Part shown: positions 34,414-43,173 of the stretch, piece after piece
How positions within the stretch are numbered: the stretch's first letter is position 1
Layout of the letters: each line of letters begins with the position of its first letter
Assembly: GCF_021440085.1 (NCBI RefSeq)
Contig: NZ_JAKCPW010000006.1
Span: 1 to 64,000 of the forward strand
DNA from: Dyadobacter sp. CY261
Lineage (GTDB): Bacteria > Bacteroidota > Bacteroidia > Cytophagales > Spirosomataceae
Direction: 5' to 3'
Length of the DNA stretch: 64,000 bases
Position numbers and translations under genes: made by a program
The notes under the pieces: generated by a model
The model's input: only the letters and a program-made list of their open reading frames with translations
Told to the model about the DNA's origin: nothing
Databases searched by the model: none

Positions 34414-35435
34414 TAGTAACCGTTTTCTATTACAGGCCTGTTTTTGACCCAGATATTACACGCGTATTTTATGCCTTTCTTTACGGGTAAACCCGCGTGC
34501 AGGGAATATTGAATCACATTCCCGTCGATATCCTCATTTAAGAAGTGCAGGGCTTTGCCTCTGTCTGGCGTAATTTTCAGCATGAGCTCCGGAAAATAAG
34601 TTTCTCCTCCGGTGAAATCATCATTGAGATACACCAGCAGCGTATGTCTGCGGTTCAATTTGTTGTTGGAATCCCAATGGGGAAAGAATTGCTGCCCTTC
34701 TGCATATCTTACACATTGCAGCCCTTCAATGTGTGAGATGGGAACCCTTAAGAAATCCGCCGCTCTGGTTCTCAGAGTTTCATACAGCCGCATCTCGGCG
34801 GGTGACAAATTGATGCTGTAACTGGTACGCGTATCGTCAATCTTAGCAACGCCGGCGCCATCCAGTATCATACTTTTACGATAATCGTTTCTTGACTCGC
34901 TAAAATCTATAATTTCCTTACATTCCTCCTCGCTGAAGAAGTCGGGAATTTGCGTAATGGATTCCGATTTATATTTCTGCATTTCAAGCAGTTCAGGGTC
35001 TTCGTCGTCAATAGCGTCAACAGATTTCTCCGCCGCGCCGGCCACCACCACGACCCCGGTCCATTTATTCATAAAATCGGTATATGATTCAACCACATCT
35101 CCGAGGTCGGGAATGTACTGGATGACTTCCTCACTGGTTATGCTTTTGACGAGATTGAAATGGTTGGCTCCCTTACCGTCGACAAGGTTGGCAATAAAAG
35201 GCGGGTCCAGATGCCCTAGCAGCTCTGGTTTCACCTTTATAGCTGAACTGGTGAGACTGGAGAAATTCAGGACATTGGTAATGTCATGTAAAGAGATAAC
35301 CGGATACTTCACACATGACCTGAGTTGTTCTCTTAGGCGGGTCCGATTAGCCTTAACACCCTTCGCTTCAATATATTGTTGAAGCGAAAGCATACTGGGA
35401 CAGTATCTGGAAGCAGTTTCAGGTGCAATTTTCAT
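34413..35435 (-). CDS. C39-like domain fused to a prolyl-4-hydroxylase-type 2OG-Fe(II) oxygenase
   Basis: 340 residues. Residues about 160-335 are a P4H-type oxygenase: His253-x-Asp255 (FFPHWDS), distal His313 (YSLHAG) and Lys323 (KGIKYACNIWV) for 2-oxoglutarate. Residues about 15-135 look like a C39-peptidase-like domain as found at the ends of some VKOR-family proteins (LREQLRSCVKYPVISLHDIT, DPPFIANL, ANHFNLVKSI, then FMNKWTGVVVVAGA). The catalytic Gln and CGP motif are missing, so it is probably a leader-binding module. Prolines lie in the cores of the A peptides and could be the substrates. Inference: a leader-guided peptidyl proline hydroxylase. Confidence 0.8.
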   Translation of the reverse strand: MKIAPETASRYCPSMLSLQQYIEAKGVKANRTRLREQLRSCVKYPVISLHDITNVLNFSSLTSSAIKVKPELLGHLDPPFIANLVDGKGANHFNLVKSITSEEVIQYIPDLGDVVESYTDFMNKWTGVVVVAGAAEKSVDAIDDEDPELLEMQKYKSESITQIPDFFSEEECKEIIDFSESRNDYRKSMILDGAGVAKIDDTRTSYSINLSPAEMRLYETLRTRAADFLRVPISHIEGLQCVRYAEGQQFFPHWDSNNKLNRRHTLLVYLNDDFTGGETYFPELMLKITPDRGKALHFLNEDIDGNVIQYSLHAGLPVKKGIKYACNIWVKNRPVIENGY

Positions 35436-35446
35436 AAGTCAACGCG

Positions 35447-36481
35447 TTATGGTTCAATGTATGTAAAGCAGGCAAGTTTATGTTTTTGAGAAACTTTCAG
35501 CCTTTTGCCATAGGAAACCAGGTTTTCGTATACCGACGAATCATAATTGAAAGTCTTTCGCAAAATGTCGGTGACATTAACCATGAGCGCCAATTTCAAA
35601 ATATCGAATCTTGCTGGCGTTGTCGTGATAAAATCGACAGCGGAGGTAACGAAACTTTCATCCGGCATTCCTGATAAGAGCATATTTTTCAATTTTATCC
35701 AGCGGCTCAACGGTTCGCAGGCGGCTAAGCCGGGCACAAGGTCGAGCGAATTTCCAAAAGCAGATTGATGAAGTGTATCTTGCTGTTGAGTTGGCGGTAG
35801 CAGCTCTCCCGCAGTTTCGAGGGCGAGCTGCAAGATCATGTCCGACCTCAACGAATAAGGTGTCTGGCGCAGGGCGTCGATCGACCAATCGGAACCCAAT
35901 TGCGGTATTCTCTCCTGTGCCAGATAATTTAATGCCTCAGATATAATCCAGCTTCCATGTTCGAACTGTTTACGCTTGAAGTACATTCTCGCAAGGTTAT
36001 GCAGCTGCTGAACGCGGTGACATTCCACCATAAAAAACCCTTGTTCGATCAGTGGGTTACAACCGGCAATGGATTCCATCAGGAGTCGCTCCGCAAGCTG
36101 GTATTCATATTTTTTATAGTAGAAATATGCTTTCACCGGCAATGCATGAAGGCCGAGGAGCTGAGCTGTGAGAGAATTCAAAGGGAAATGCGCGCCTGCT
36201 TGCTCAGCGTCGGCGATGGAGGCGTTTGCAAGTTCCAGATCGTTTTTTCGGGCCTCTGCCAGCGCCTTTTCGTAGTTGCTGGCGATTGACGATAATACCC
36301 TTCTTTGCTCCTCGTCGAGCTTTCGGCTGATCAGGGTATTCAACAGGTCACCAAAGTTTCCGCTCTGAAACACCTCCTGATTACTGGCTGGCGAGCCCGG
36401 TATAGCCTCCGAAATGTATTGCCTGTCGTTCATAAAAAAACCTTTAGATCGTTCAATCAAACGCTGCTGATCTTCCCTCAC
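35447..36481 (-). CDS. Helical (TPR-like) protein of the RiPP operon
   Basis: 344 residues, nearly all helical, with short repeats of TPR character (PVKAYFYYKKYEYQLAERLL, then LHNLARMYFKRKQFEHGSWI). The start is a GTG at 36481, three bases after the preceding stop; an ATG at 36433 preceded by AAAGG is a good alternative. It lies between the first radical SAM gene and the C39-like/P4H gene. I do not recognise the family; a scaffold or leader-recognition role is a guess from position only. Confidence 0.6.
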   Translation of the reverse strand: MREDQQRLIERSKGFFMNDRQYISEAIPGSPASNQEVFQSGNFGDLLNTLISRKLDEEQRRVLSSIASNYEKALAEARKNDLELANASIADAEQAGAHFPLNSLTAQLLGLHALPVKAYFYYKKYEYQLAERLLMESIAGCNPLIEQGFFMVECHRVQQLHNLARMYFKRKQFEHGSWIISEALNYLAQERIPQLGSDWSIDALRQTPYSLRSDMILQLALETAGELLPPTQQQDTLHQSAFGNSLDLVPGLAACEPLSRWIKLKNMLLSGMPDESFVTSAVDFITTTPARFDILKLALMVNVTDILRKTFNYDSSVYENLVSYGKRLKVSQKHKLACFTYIEP

Positions 36482-36484
36482 TCA

Positions 36485-37858
36485 TTAATCAGCGAAAACC
36501 TCAACGCCGCCCTTGCTCAATGCATAGGACAATACAAGCTTCTCTTTGACATTAAACTTATTGCTCGGACAAGCTACTAGCCCTTCTCTCCAGGATTTCG
36601 GGCAGCCACCACCGCATACAGGAAGCATTTTGCACGAAGAACAAGGATATTCTTGGTTGCTTATTTCATCATTAAAACTTAGCAACGGACGATATTTCGA
36701 AATCGTGGACAGACCATTGTTGACGTTACCCAAAACATAATTAGTGTCCGCATACGTGTCCACATAAGGCGTTTCTGTGCAATCGAAAACATTTCCGAAC
36801 GCATCAAAAACCTCCGAATCCGGGGTAACCGAGATACACACAACAGGCTGTAAACCGGGAAGCAAACCTGGTTTGAAGCCATGCTGGTATTGGCTAAGAA
36901 TCCAGTCGATTTCCTTCTTCGCAAAATCTTCCTTTTCATGAGAAAGCAAATGCGCTTCATTTCCCCAGGAGTGAATTCGAGCGACATAGAAATAGTCTAT
37001 TTTGTCCTGTAAATTGTACGAAGCCAACAACTTAATCAATGGCACCACGCCCTCCTCATTGCGCTCGTCAACGTTACATCTGATTGAAATTGTGCATCCA
37101 AGTTCTTTAAAATCGGGACGATTAAATATCGCCAGCAAATTTCTCATGATTAAATCAAATGTGCTCAATCCGGCTTTCGTATGTCGCCGTGCATCATGAA
37201 ATTCCGCTGTTCCATCCAGGGTAACTTCTATTTTATTGACACCGTGTTTCTTGACGAGTTCAAGGAAGATGTGTTCTTTAAGGCTCAAACCATTTGTAAC
37301 AACCAGGGCTGAGTAGGTGCAATTGTGCCTTTCAGCCATGTCCTTTAATTTGGGCGACATTTCCCTGATCTGCGACAACCCTACAAGTGGTTCCGAACCA
37401 AACCATGAAATGGAAACGTGGCTGTAATTCTTATATCCGAATTTACCTTCAATTCTTTCTAATATCCTATCGCTGGCACTTTGGTCCAGGTAATTCTTGG
37501 TGTGTTTTTGGCCGCAATAGCCACAGCCCAATTGGCACATTGCTGTGGGCTGAATAACATGATTCAACGTCGCACCTTGATCGACCCTCAATTGGTGTCG
37601 TCCTATAACAGTTTGCAGCTCGTCATCCTCAGCCGGCACTATGGCCTCCATATTAACCAACCTGGAGAAAATATCTGACGGTATTTCATCCCAGGAAGCA
37701 TTTATCAATTTGTCGTATAAATTGTTCTGTATCACCATCACCCGCGCGGTTCTGGTCGCCAGCATCACACGCTTGTTGAGCAAACCATTCGCGCTTTCCA
37801 GCGTATCTGTTACGACTAAATAGTTTGATAATTTGTAATCAGCAATTGTCGGTTCCAT
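36485..37858 (-). CDS. Radical SAM/SPASM peptide maturase (first)
   Basis: 457 residues. The first 90 look like a PqqD/RRE-type leader-binding region. The 4Fe-4S site is C108, C112, C115 in AMCQLGCGYCGQKHTKNYLD, followed by ISWFGSEPL and a SPASM end (YPCSSCKMLPVCGGGCPKSW, then ACPSNKF). The CGYCGQKH pattern is typical of GG-leader peptide-modifying radical SAM enzymes. It lies just after the three A precursors, separated from them only by a hairpin, so the A peptides are the likely substrates. Confidence 0.88.
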   Translation of the reverse strand: MEPTIADYKLSNYLVVTDTLESANGLLNKRVMLATRTARVMVIQNNLYDKLINASWDEIPSDIFSRLVNMEAIVPAEDDELQTVIGRHQLRVDQGATLNHVIQPTAMCQLGCGYCGQKHTKNYLDQSASDRILERIEGKFGYKNYSHVSISWFGSEPLVGLSQIREMSPKLKDMAERHNCTYSALVVTNGLSLKEHIFLELVKKHGVNKIEVTLDGTAEFHDARRHTKAGLSTFDLIMRNLLAIFNRPDFKELGCTISIRCNVDERNEEGVVPLIKLLASYNLQDKIDYFYVARIHSWGNEAHLLSHEKEDFAKKEIDWILSQYQHGFKPGLLPGLQPVVCISVTPDSEVFDAFGNVFDCTETPYVDTYADTNYVLGNVNNGLSTISKYRPLLSFNDEISNQEYPCSSCKMLPVCGGGCPKSWREGLVACPSNKFNVKEKLVLSYALSKGGVEVFAD

Positions 37859-37932
37859 ATTTCCGCTGGCTATACACTATTTAACTTGACAATTATTATC
37901 TATTCAATTCCAGATGCTTTGCGGATCTGCAT

Positions 37933-37981
37933 TATTGTTGGCCTGAACAAAATTGAAATCTTTTTGCCCAGGCCAACAATA
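37933..37981 (-). promoter_or_regulatory. Strong hairpin between the precursor genes and the maturase genes
   Basis: A perfect 13-bp stem, positions 37933-37945 with 37969-37981 (core ATTGTTGGCCTG and CAGGCCAACAAT), with a 23-nt loop. It lies between the A1 stop and the radical SAM start on the transcribed strand. No T-run follows, so it is more likely an RNA processing, stability or partial read-through element than a simple terminator. Such hairpins set higher peptide than enzyme expression in many RiPP operons. Confidence 0.75.
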
Positions 37982-37988
37982 CTAATGG

Positions 37989-38147
37989 CTAGGTACAGGC
38001 GTCATTGGATGTGCAGCCACTGTTTTTGGGAGCACAACCAAGGTTAATTCCGCCGTCCAGCTCTTCAAGGTCCTCAGCGCTCAACTCGTCCATATTGGAA
38101 GTGTCCAACTCCTTCAACTTGTTTAAAATCTTTTTTAGATCAGCCAT
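37989..38147 (-). CDS. RiPP precursor A1
   Basis: 52 residues, starting MADLKKILNKLKELD and ending its acidic leader with EDLEELDGG. The core is INLGCAPKNSGCTSNDACT, with three Cys, two Ser, two Thr and one Pro. Leader and core both align with A2, and the leader with A3. The third of three tandem genes. Thr/Ser residues are targets for LanB, Cys for thioether formation, Pro for the hydroxylase. Confidence 0.9.
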   Translation of the reverse strand: MADLKKILNKLKELDTSNMDELSAEDLEELDGGINLGCAPKNSGCTSNDACT

Positions 38148-38212
38148 GTTAGTCTTGTTTCAATGTAGTATAACAATAAACTCTGTCACAAAATAAGATG
38201 TACATTCAGGCA

Positions 38213-38371
38213 TTAGGTGCAAGCTGTATTGGATGTACACCCGCTGTTTTGCGGAGCACAACCTACGTTAATTCCACCTTCCAGTTCTTCAAGCTCCTCA
38301 GAGCTGATTTCTTCGAGGTTTTTGTCGTTTTCGTCTTTTAACTTGTTCAGAACTTTTTTCAAATCAGCCAT
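38213..38371 (-). CDS. RiPP precursor A2
   Basis: 52 residues, MADLKKVLNKLKDENDKNLE then EELEELEGG, core INVGCAPQNSGCTSNTACT. It differs from A1 mainly in the leader middle and at four core positions; the three Cys and the spacing Cys-x6-Cys-x5-Cys are kept. Middle gene of the trio, 65 bp before A1. Confidence 0.9.
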   Translation of the reverse strand: MADLKKVLNKLKDENDKNLEEISSEELEELEGGINVGCAPQNSGCTSNTACT

Positions 38372-38487
38372 GATCTTAATGTTTTAATGTAATATCCTTT
38401 TTTACAATGCTTACAGACTGTTTCATCCCGTGCAGGCTATCTGCTCATGGCAGCCTTAATAAAGCGGGGTACAAGCTACGTTGACTA

Positions 38488-38658
38488 TCAGCGAGGTGTA
38501 CAACTTGAGTTAATCGGGCACCCTTTGTTTTCCGGGCATCCACTGTTGTTGTCACCACCGTGAAGCTCGGCTGCCTCGTCGTCGGAAATTTGCTCGAATC
38601 CATCTCCGTCAGCATCCTGGCTTTGCAGCTTGCTGAGGATCTTTTTCAAATCTGCCAT
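38488..38658 (-). CDS. RiPP precursor A3
   Basis: 56 residues, MADLKKILSKLQSQDADGDG then EAAELHGG. Core DNNSGCPENKGCPINSSCTP plus a final Arg. The Cys spacing is Cys-x5-Cys-x5-Cys, with three prolines. The leader start MADLKKIL is shared with A1 and A2 but the core has diverged. First of the trio, after a LytTR-type promoter. Confidence 0.85.
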   Translation of the reverse strand: MADLKKILSKLQSQDADGDGFEQISDDEAAELHGGDNNSGCPENKGCPINSSCTPR

Positions 38659-38772
38659 TTGTAGTAAAATTTAAGTGAAAGAAAAATGTAAACTATGTTG
38701 AACTAATTAGTCCTGCTCTGGGAGCCGGCAGACAGCCAGCTATAAAATTCGTCAATGGGATAGCCGAAATGA

Positions 38773-38838
38773 AAAACTTTCGACATCATTGGAAAAACAC
38801 CCAATATCTTCGACAAACCATATTAGATGTTCGACAAA
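38773..38838 (-). promoter_or_regulatory. LytTR-type promoter for the A precursors
   Basis: TTCGACAAA occurs at 38809-38817 and again at 38830-38838, exactly 21 bp apart (plus-strand reading); a third TTCGACA is at 38779-38785. The 8 bases 29 bp downstream on the minus strand (38780-38773, AAAGTTTT) are only a weak match to TAnnTTTG. The predicted 5' leader to A3 is about 110 nt. Confidence 0.65.
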
Positions 38839-38914
38839 ATACTATTCACGAGAAATTACCATTGGAATATTTGGGAAGTAATATCTTGCATTTCTATCTG
38901 GCACTAGTAACAAG

Positions 38915-39808
38915 TCACAGCTGATTACGGGCCAAAAGGCGGTTGATTTGGTGATAATGCTCCGGAAATTCCACCCGTAAAATTTCCTCAATATATACGC
39001 AGCTAACAAGCGAGCGCTTCCCTTCCGCAATCACGTGAACGCTAGACGTTAGCGGGAAAAATTTCATACTCGTATATCTGGCCACCTTCATGACATGCTC
39101 TTCTTTCTCCACACAGGCAACGTCAATATTCCTCTCACGCGCGAGGCAGGTAAAAAGAAACTGCTCGACAATTACATTATAGTAATGGCAATCGCTTCTA
39201 TTAATAATATCGAAATTGTCTTTGACTACCTCCCAACACAAATCCCATAACTCCTTGAAAATATCGATGTTATAACCTCCCAAAACACCCGCATTATAGG
39301 CAACTTTCGGACTGGTTTCGCAAAATGATCGTACCCTTGGATCCAAGGCCTGGAATGTATTCAAAAAATTAGCGAGGTTCGGGATATAGATATTCTCCTG
39401 CTTTACAGAACTAAATTCCGAGGTGTAGGCCACTAAGGGTGCCTCCACAAGGTGTGCTGGCAATGGATGAGGCAAAAAGAAATCCTGGTCAAAATGGATA
39501 AAACTTTCACGCATGCGGGCGTAAGCATATATCTTTCCCATCGCCCAAAAGGTGTCATTCAAATCATTTAGCTCATCCAACTCTACAATTATCTCGCCAA
39601 AATTCAGGTTTAATTTATCGACGAACAGCTCCTTCCCAAAACGGTCGGTAACGAAAACCGTATTACCCTTGTAATGGCGTTCCAGCAATAAAGCACTCAG
39701 AACAGAACCATATACGAATAATCTCTTATTGTACCAGAAACCGGAATTCACAAGCCTCCCGGTGCCTTGCGTCATTGGCTTGCTCCAAAAACTTTGTACA
39801 AATTTCAT
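38915..39808 (-). CDS. GT-A-like protein of the RiPP locus (DUF6734-like)
   Basis: 297 residues from the ATG at 39808 (MKFVQSFWSKPMTQGTGRLV); a TTG slightly upstream is unlikely. MGKIYAYARMRESFIHFDQD with the Asp-Gln-Asp motif, PKVAYNAGVLGGYNIDIF and the C-terminal half fit a retaining GT-A-like nucleotide-sugar fold, and the protein resembles DUF6734 family members from Bacteroidota. It lies between lanB and the precursors with its own LytTR-type promoter. Glycosyl transfer is probable but the family is poorly known. Confidence 0.7.
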   Translation of the reverse strand: MKFVQSFWSKPMTQGTGRLVNSGFWYNKRLFVYGSVLSALLLERHYKGNTVFVTDRFGKELFVDKLNLNFGEIIVELDELNDLNDTFWAMGKIYAYARMRESFIHFDQDFFLPHPLPAHLVEAPLVAYTSEFSSVKQENIYIPNLANFLNTFQALDPRVRSFCETSPKVAYNAGVLGGYNIDIFKELWDLCWEVVKDNFDIINRSDCHYYNVIVEQFLFTCLARERNIDVACVEKEEHVMKVARYTSMKFFPLTSSVHVIAEGKRSLVSCVYIEEILRVEFPEHYHQINRLLARNQL

Positions 39809-39981
39809 GGCGAATAAACGTATCAATTAGCGGATCCATGCTTATGTAGTCAGCACATCGTAAGCCGGTGAAAAATGTCAGAAATAACCCAACGCTATAC
39901 AATATACGACACCCATATTAAGGGTTGACCTCCGCGGCAATCGATAGCATTTTTGATAGAATCAACTGGATAACTGATATT

Positions 39982-40047
39982 CAAATATGATGAATCAATC
40001 CTTACCTTCACAATTATTTCGACAACCTTGCCCGGCATTTCGACCAA
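39982..40047 (-). promoter_or_regulatory. LytTR-type promoter upstream of the GT-A-like gene
   Basis: TTCGACAAC at 40018-40026 and TTCGACCAA at 40039-40047 are 21 bp apart on the plus strand. On the minus strand, CATATTTG at 39989-39982 lies 29 bp from the proximal repeat. The repeat pair closely resembles the one at 24143-24172. It lies wholly after the lanB stop (40055). Confidence 0.7.
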
Positions 40048-40054
40048 CGCAGCT

Positions 40055-43000
40055 TTATAAGTCACTCTGGATTTTTGTCTTACGTTCGCGGGCATCCCTA
40101 CCGTCGTAGAATTTGCTCAAATGATGATAAACCAGCAATTCCTGCCCGCGAGAATCTCCTATCAGCAGCTTGTTGCAGAACATATGCAGAACAGCGCCTA
40201 TCTGATTAGCTGAAAATTCTGCTCCGGAATGCATTAATAGTTGTTTTATCTCAAGTGTATGACAATTAAACAACGCTACGATCCTTTCTTCAGAAGAATT
40301 CTCGGATTGTTCGATCAGCCGAATTAAGTCCTGACGTGATGATCGGAATTTCTGGTTTAACTGGACCATGAGCTTATCTGCATGCTGATACTCTCCCAGA
40401 AAATTCTCCAACGATGTTGTTAGGAATACGAGCTTTTGTTTCAGGTTCAAACCAAACGCTTCGAGTAGCGCATGGGCACCGAGGCATGCATAAAGCCACC
40501 TGCTTTCATCCAACTCCCGAGCTGATATTTCTTTTAAAACACTAATAACCAGCCTACTATCCAGAAAGAATAATTTTTCAGCCGCCTCTATTGTATCTGG
40601 GCCATACCTTTCCACCTCCCGATCATAGGTATCAATCACAAACCGATCGATCATCCCATAGTCTCTCATATGTGACAACCTCTCCTTCAACAGATTCAGC
40701 ACTATTCCGCTAAATAGAGGGCATGAGGGCTTATAGAATCGTAAACGAAGGTGATGGAAAGGATCCTGATAACGGACAAAAAACCACCTGTCGATGGTGC
40801 CGCTCTCTACCAATTCATCCGCTAACTGGGCAATAATGTCTGTCAGAATTTTTTCAAGAATTGTAGGTCCCGAATAAATCTTCACGTACAACCAATCGTC
40901 ACCCGGCACAAATTTTCGAGTGACGTTTTCTACCGCATAACAAGGCCCGGAAGGTTTCAATTGAAGATCGACTGACTTAAACGGAATGATCAGCTCATTG
41001 GCATACATATTACCGTTATGGTCACCGACGACACATTGTTCCGGCGTTGAGAGAAACTCCTTAAGCTCTACTTTTCCTTTTTTCTTTAACTCGTCTGCAA
41101 GAATAGATTTGGCAATAGGCAAATGCAGGTCGAGCAGCATCTCGTTATCCCGGTCCACAAGCTGGACATACCTGGGAACGGCGTATATTTTAACAAACTC
41201 ATCCAATTTTTCGGCCCACGTCGCGCTTAAATTCCAAGCCTTCCTACTCAGGACCAGGCTGTTAAATTGCACTCTTGGTAAGACCGGACGATCTTCCAGA
41301 ACCGACCAATGCCAGTTAATTTCGGCGGAGTCTGTTTGAATATCGCAAAGAAACCGGTAGATCGGGAGCTCGGAACTGTAATTGTGTGCATTCGACAATC
41401 TGGGAATGACCTGCTTCCCTAACTTCTTTGAACGCAAAATTACCTGCTTCCCCCCTTTCACTGACACTGTAAGGTCATCAATCGGCAGCTGACAACTTTC
41501 CAATGCAGCGGACCGCGTAATAAAAGGAATCTCAAAAGAATAAAATGGAGGATGAGAAAGTACATTTCCCGTTCTGGATTCGGGGAAAAAAACTATTTCT
41601 GCCAGAACAGCGTCTTGGTAACTGTTTTGCTCATGCTCAGCTATATCCAGTAATCGCTCCTTCAAATGATCGTCCGAATTAGCAAAGCGGGACAAAAGCG
41701 TAATGCCCGAATTCCCACCTAAGTAATTGAGATTAAACTTGATATTCTGCGACTCCCCTTCTTTAAAAAGGTTTCCTATCGCATAAAAGCTTGGTGGAAG
41801 GTCAGGTGGAACTGAAAAGAACTGGAAATCACTTTTGGTTAGCTCGATACAGTCTGCCTTTTCTTCTAAGTACCGGATATAAATGCTAAGAAGGAACCGG
41901 TCCCAATCACTAAAATCTTTGCGATTCCCATCCAAAGGAACCAATTCAATTCCGTCGAGGACAGGAGTGCTGCTAAGCCGGGAAGTATCGCCGTAATCTA
42001 TGCCAAGTTCCCCGTCCAAAATAATTGCAAGCGGCATCTCCGCTTCACCATACCTTTCACTAAACTCTTTTTTGAAATTCCTCAGAGCCGTCTTTGATCT
42101 GTTCACAAGTAACGGCGCTATCTGAACAAGATCTTTCTCGACCCTAGCCCTCGTTGCCTGACTGATCTGGGCACTTTTGTACTTCTGTTGTAAAGTTGCC
42201 TGAATCTGAACGCCTTCTGTTTTTATCTGCAAAATCCTATCTAACAAACCTTTAACCGTTTGCATAGATTCAATGGAGAACCCCGGATCACCTTTCAACA
42301 AGGCTGCAATTTGTTCCAGATCCGACAAAAATAATTTGTCCGCCTTCGACCTTCTTAGTTTGTCGATAAGCATTGCCAGGCTGTTCCCGCCGGTAACTTG
42401 GGCCTCAAACTCGTTCTGAATAAGCTTCAGATCGATAAGATCCTGCATGCATTCGTCGGATTCGGTCGCGGAATAACCCCTTGACACGAGTTCCTGCCGG
42501 ATGTCATTCAGATAACATCCATTGCTGGCCAAGGTTAGAACCGGTTCAAGGGCCGCGAAATTTTGCAAAAAAGACAGAAAGTATTCTCTGTGCCCCTGAA
42601 CGAGTTCATACTCGACATACCGAAACCCACTACCGACCTTATAAATACTGTTATTGCTAAAAAATCGCGAGTTTTCTTTAACACAATCGTCCAGCAGAGC
42701 AAGCTCTGCCAGGCGATTGATAACGAGAATGTCCAGTTCGACAAAAGACTGATCGCTTTTCTTCTCCACCTCGATAAAAGTTTGCTCACCCCATCCCGCC
42801 AAAGCAACTCCTGAGAACAGTCCGTAGGGAGTAGCTCTGGTACAGATCCTGCCCCAATATTTATAGAGTGTTTTCAGTAAACTCTCTTCTTCGGAAATGA
42901 TTTCTCCATCCAGCCATTTTCTTGCCCGTTCGAAAAGTACCGGGGAAGCAATGTAAATGGCTTTAAGAAACTCGGGCTCTTTTCGGATACAATCCTTGAA

Positions 43001-43132
43001 AAATTGCGGAAATGACGATGGCTTCTCAGGCCTGTTTTCACCAGTTTCCAAGAACAGGTTAACTGGAAAATTAGGTCTTCGAATGGTAAAGAAATTAAAA
43101 GAAGTAAATTGAAGTTGATGCTTTACATCCAT
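40055..43132 (-). CDS. lanB: LanB-type lanthipeptide dehydratase, full length
   Basis: 1025 residues. The N-terminal glutamylation domain shows RICTRATPYGLFSGVAL near 95-110. The C-terminal SpaB_C-type elimination domain begins near 735 with VPGDDWLYVKIYSGPTILEK and includes IDRWFFVRYQDPFHHLRLRF. Such enzymes use glutamyl-tRNA to activate Ser/Thr and then eliminate glutamate, giving dehydroalanine and dehydrobutyrine. Many Bacteroidota class I systems have split enzymes; this one is a single chain. Substrates are probably the A peptides and possibly the small ORF just upstream. A LytTR-type promoter lies about 200-270 bp before its ATG. Confidence 0.92.
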   Translation of the reverse strand: MDVKHQLQFTSFNFFTIRRPNFPVNLFLETGENRPEKPSSFPQFFKDCIRKEPEFLKAIYIASPVLFERARKWLDGEIISEEESLLKTLYKYWGRICTRATPYGLFSGVALAGWGEQTFIEVEKKSDQSFVELDILVINRLAELALLDDCVKENSRFFSNNSIYKVGSGFRYVEYELVQGHREYFLSFLQNFAALEPVLTLASNGCYLNDIRQELVSRGYSATESDECMQDLIDLKLIQNEFEAQVTGGNSLAMLIDKLRRSKADKLFLSDLEQIAALLKGDPGFSIESMQTVKGLLDRILQIKTEGVQIQATLQQKYKSAQISQATRARVEKDLVQIAPLLVNRSKTALRNFKKEFSERYGEAEMPLAIILDGELGIDYGDTSRLSSTPVLDGIELVPLDGNRKDFSDWDRFLLSIYIRYLEEKADCIELTKSDFQFFSVPPDLPPSFYAIGNLFKEGESQNIKFNLNYLGGNSGITLLSRFANSDDHLKERLLDIAEHEQNSYQDAVLAEIVFFPESRTGNVLSHPPFYSFEIPFITRSAALESCQLPIDDLTVSVKGGKQVILRSKKLGKQVIPRLSNAHNYSSELPIYRFLCDIQTDSAEINWHWSVLEDRPVLPRVQFNSLVLSRKAWNLSATWAEKLDEFVKIYAVPRYVQLVDRDNEMLLDLHLPIAKSILADELKKKGKVELKEFLSTPEQCVVGDHNGNMYANELIIPFKSVDLQLKPSGPCYAVENVTRKFVPGDDWLYVKIYSGPTILEKILTDIIAQLADELVESGTIDRWFFVRYQDPFHHLRLRFYKPSCPLFSGIVLNLLKERLSHMRDYGMIDRFVIDTYDREVERYGPDTIEAAEKLFFLDSRLVISVLKEISARELDESRWLYACLGAHALLEAFGLNLKQKLVFLTTSLENFLGEYQHADKLMVQLNQKFRSSRQDLIRLIEQSENSSEERIVALFNCHTLEIKQLLMHSGAEFSANQIGAVLHMFCNKLLIGDSRGQELLVYHHLSKFYDGRDARERKTKIQSDL

Positions 43133-43173
43133 TGCAGGGCGGAAATGATCAAATACGCATTAGGGTCGGAAAA

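Noticed and set aside
39895-40095. A 66-codon (or 47-codon from the inner ATG) open frame after lanB as another small peptide gene
   Set aside because: Its start lies inside the paired repeats and ahead of the predicted transcription start for this promoter, so it would not be made from it; it has no leader motif like A or B peptides.
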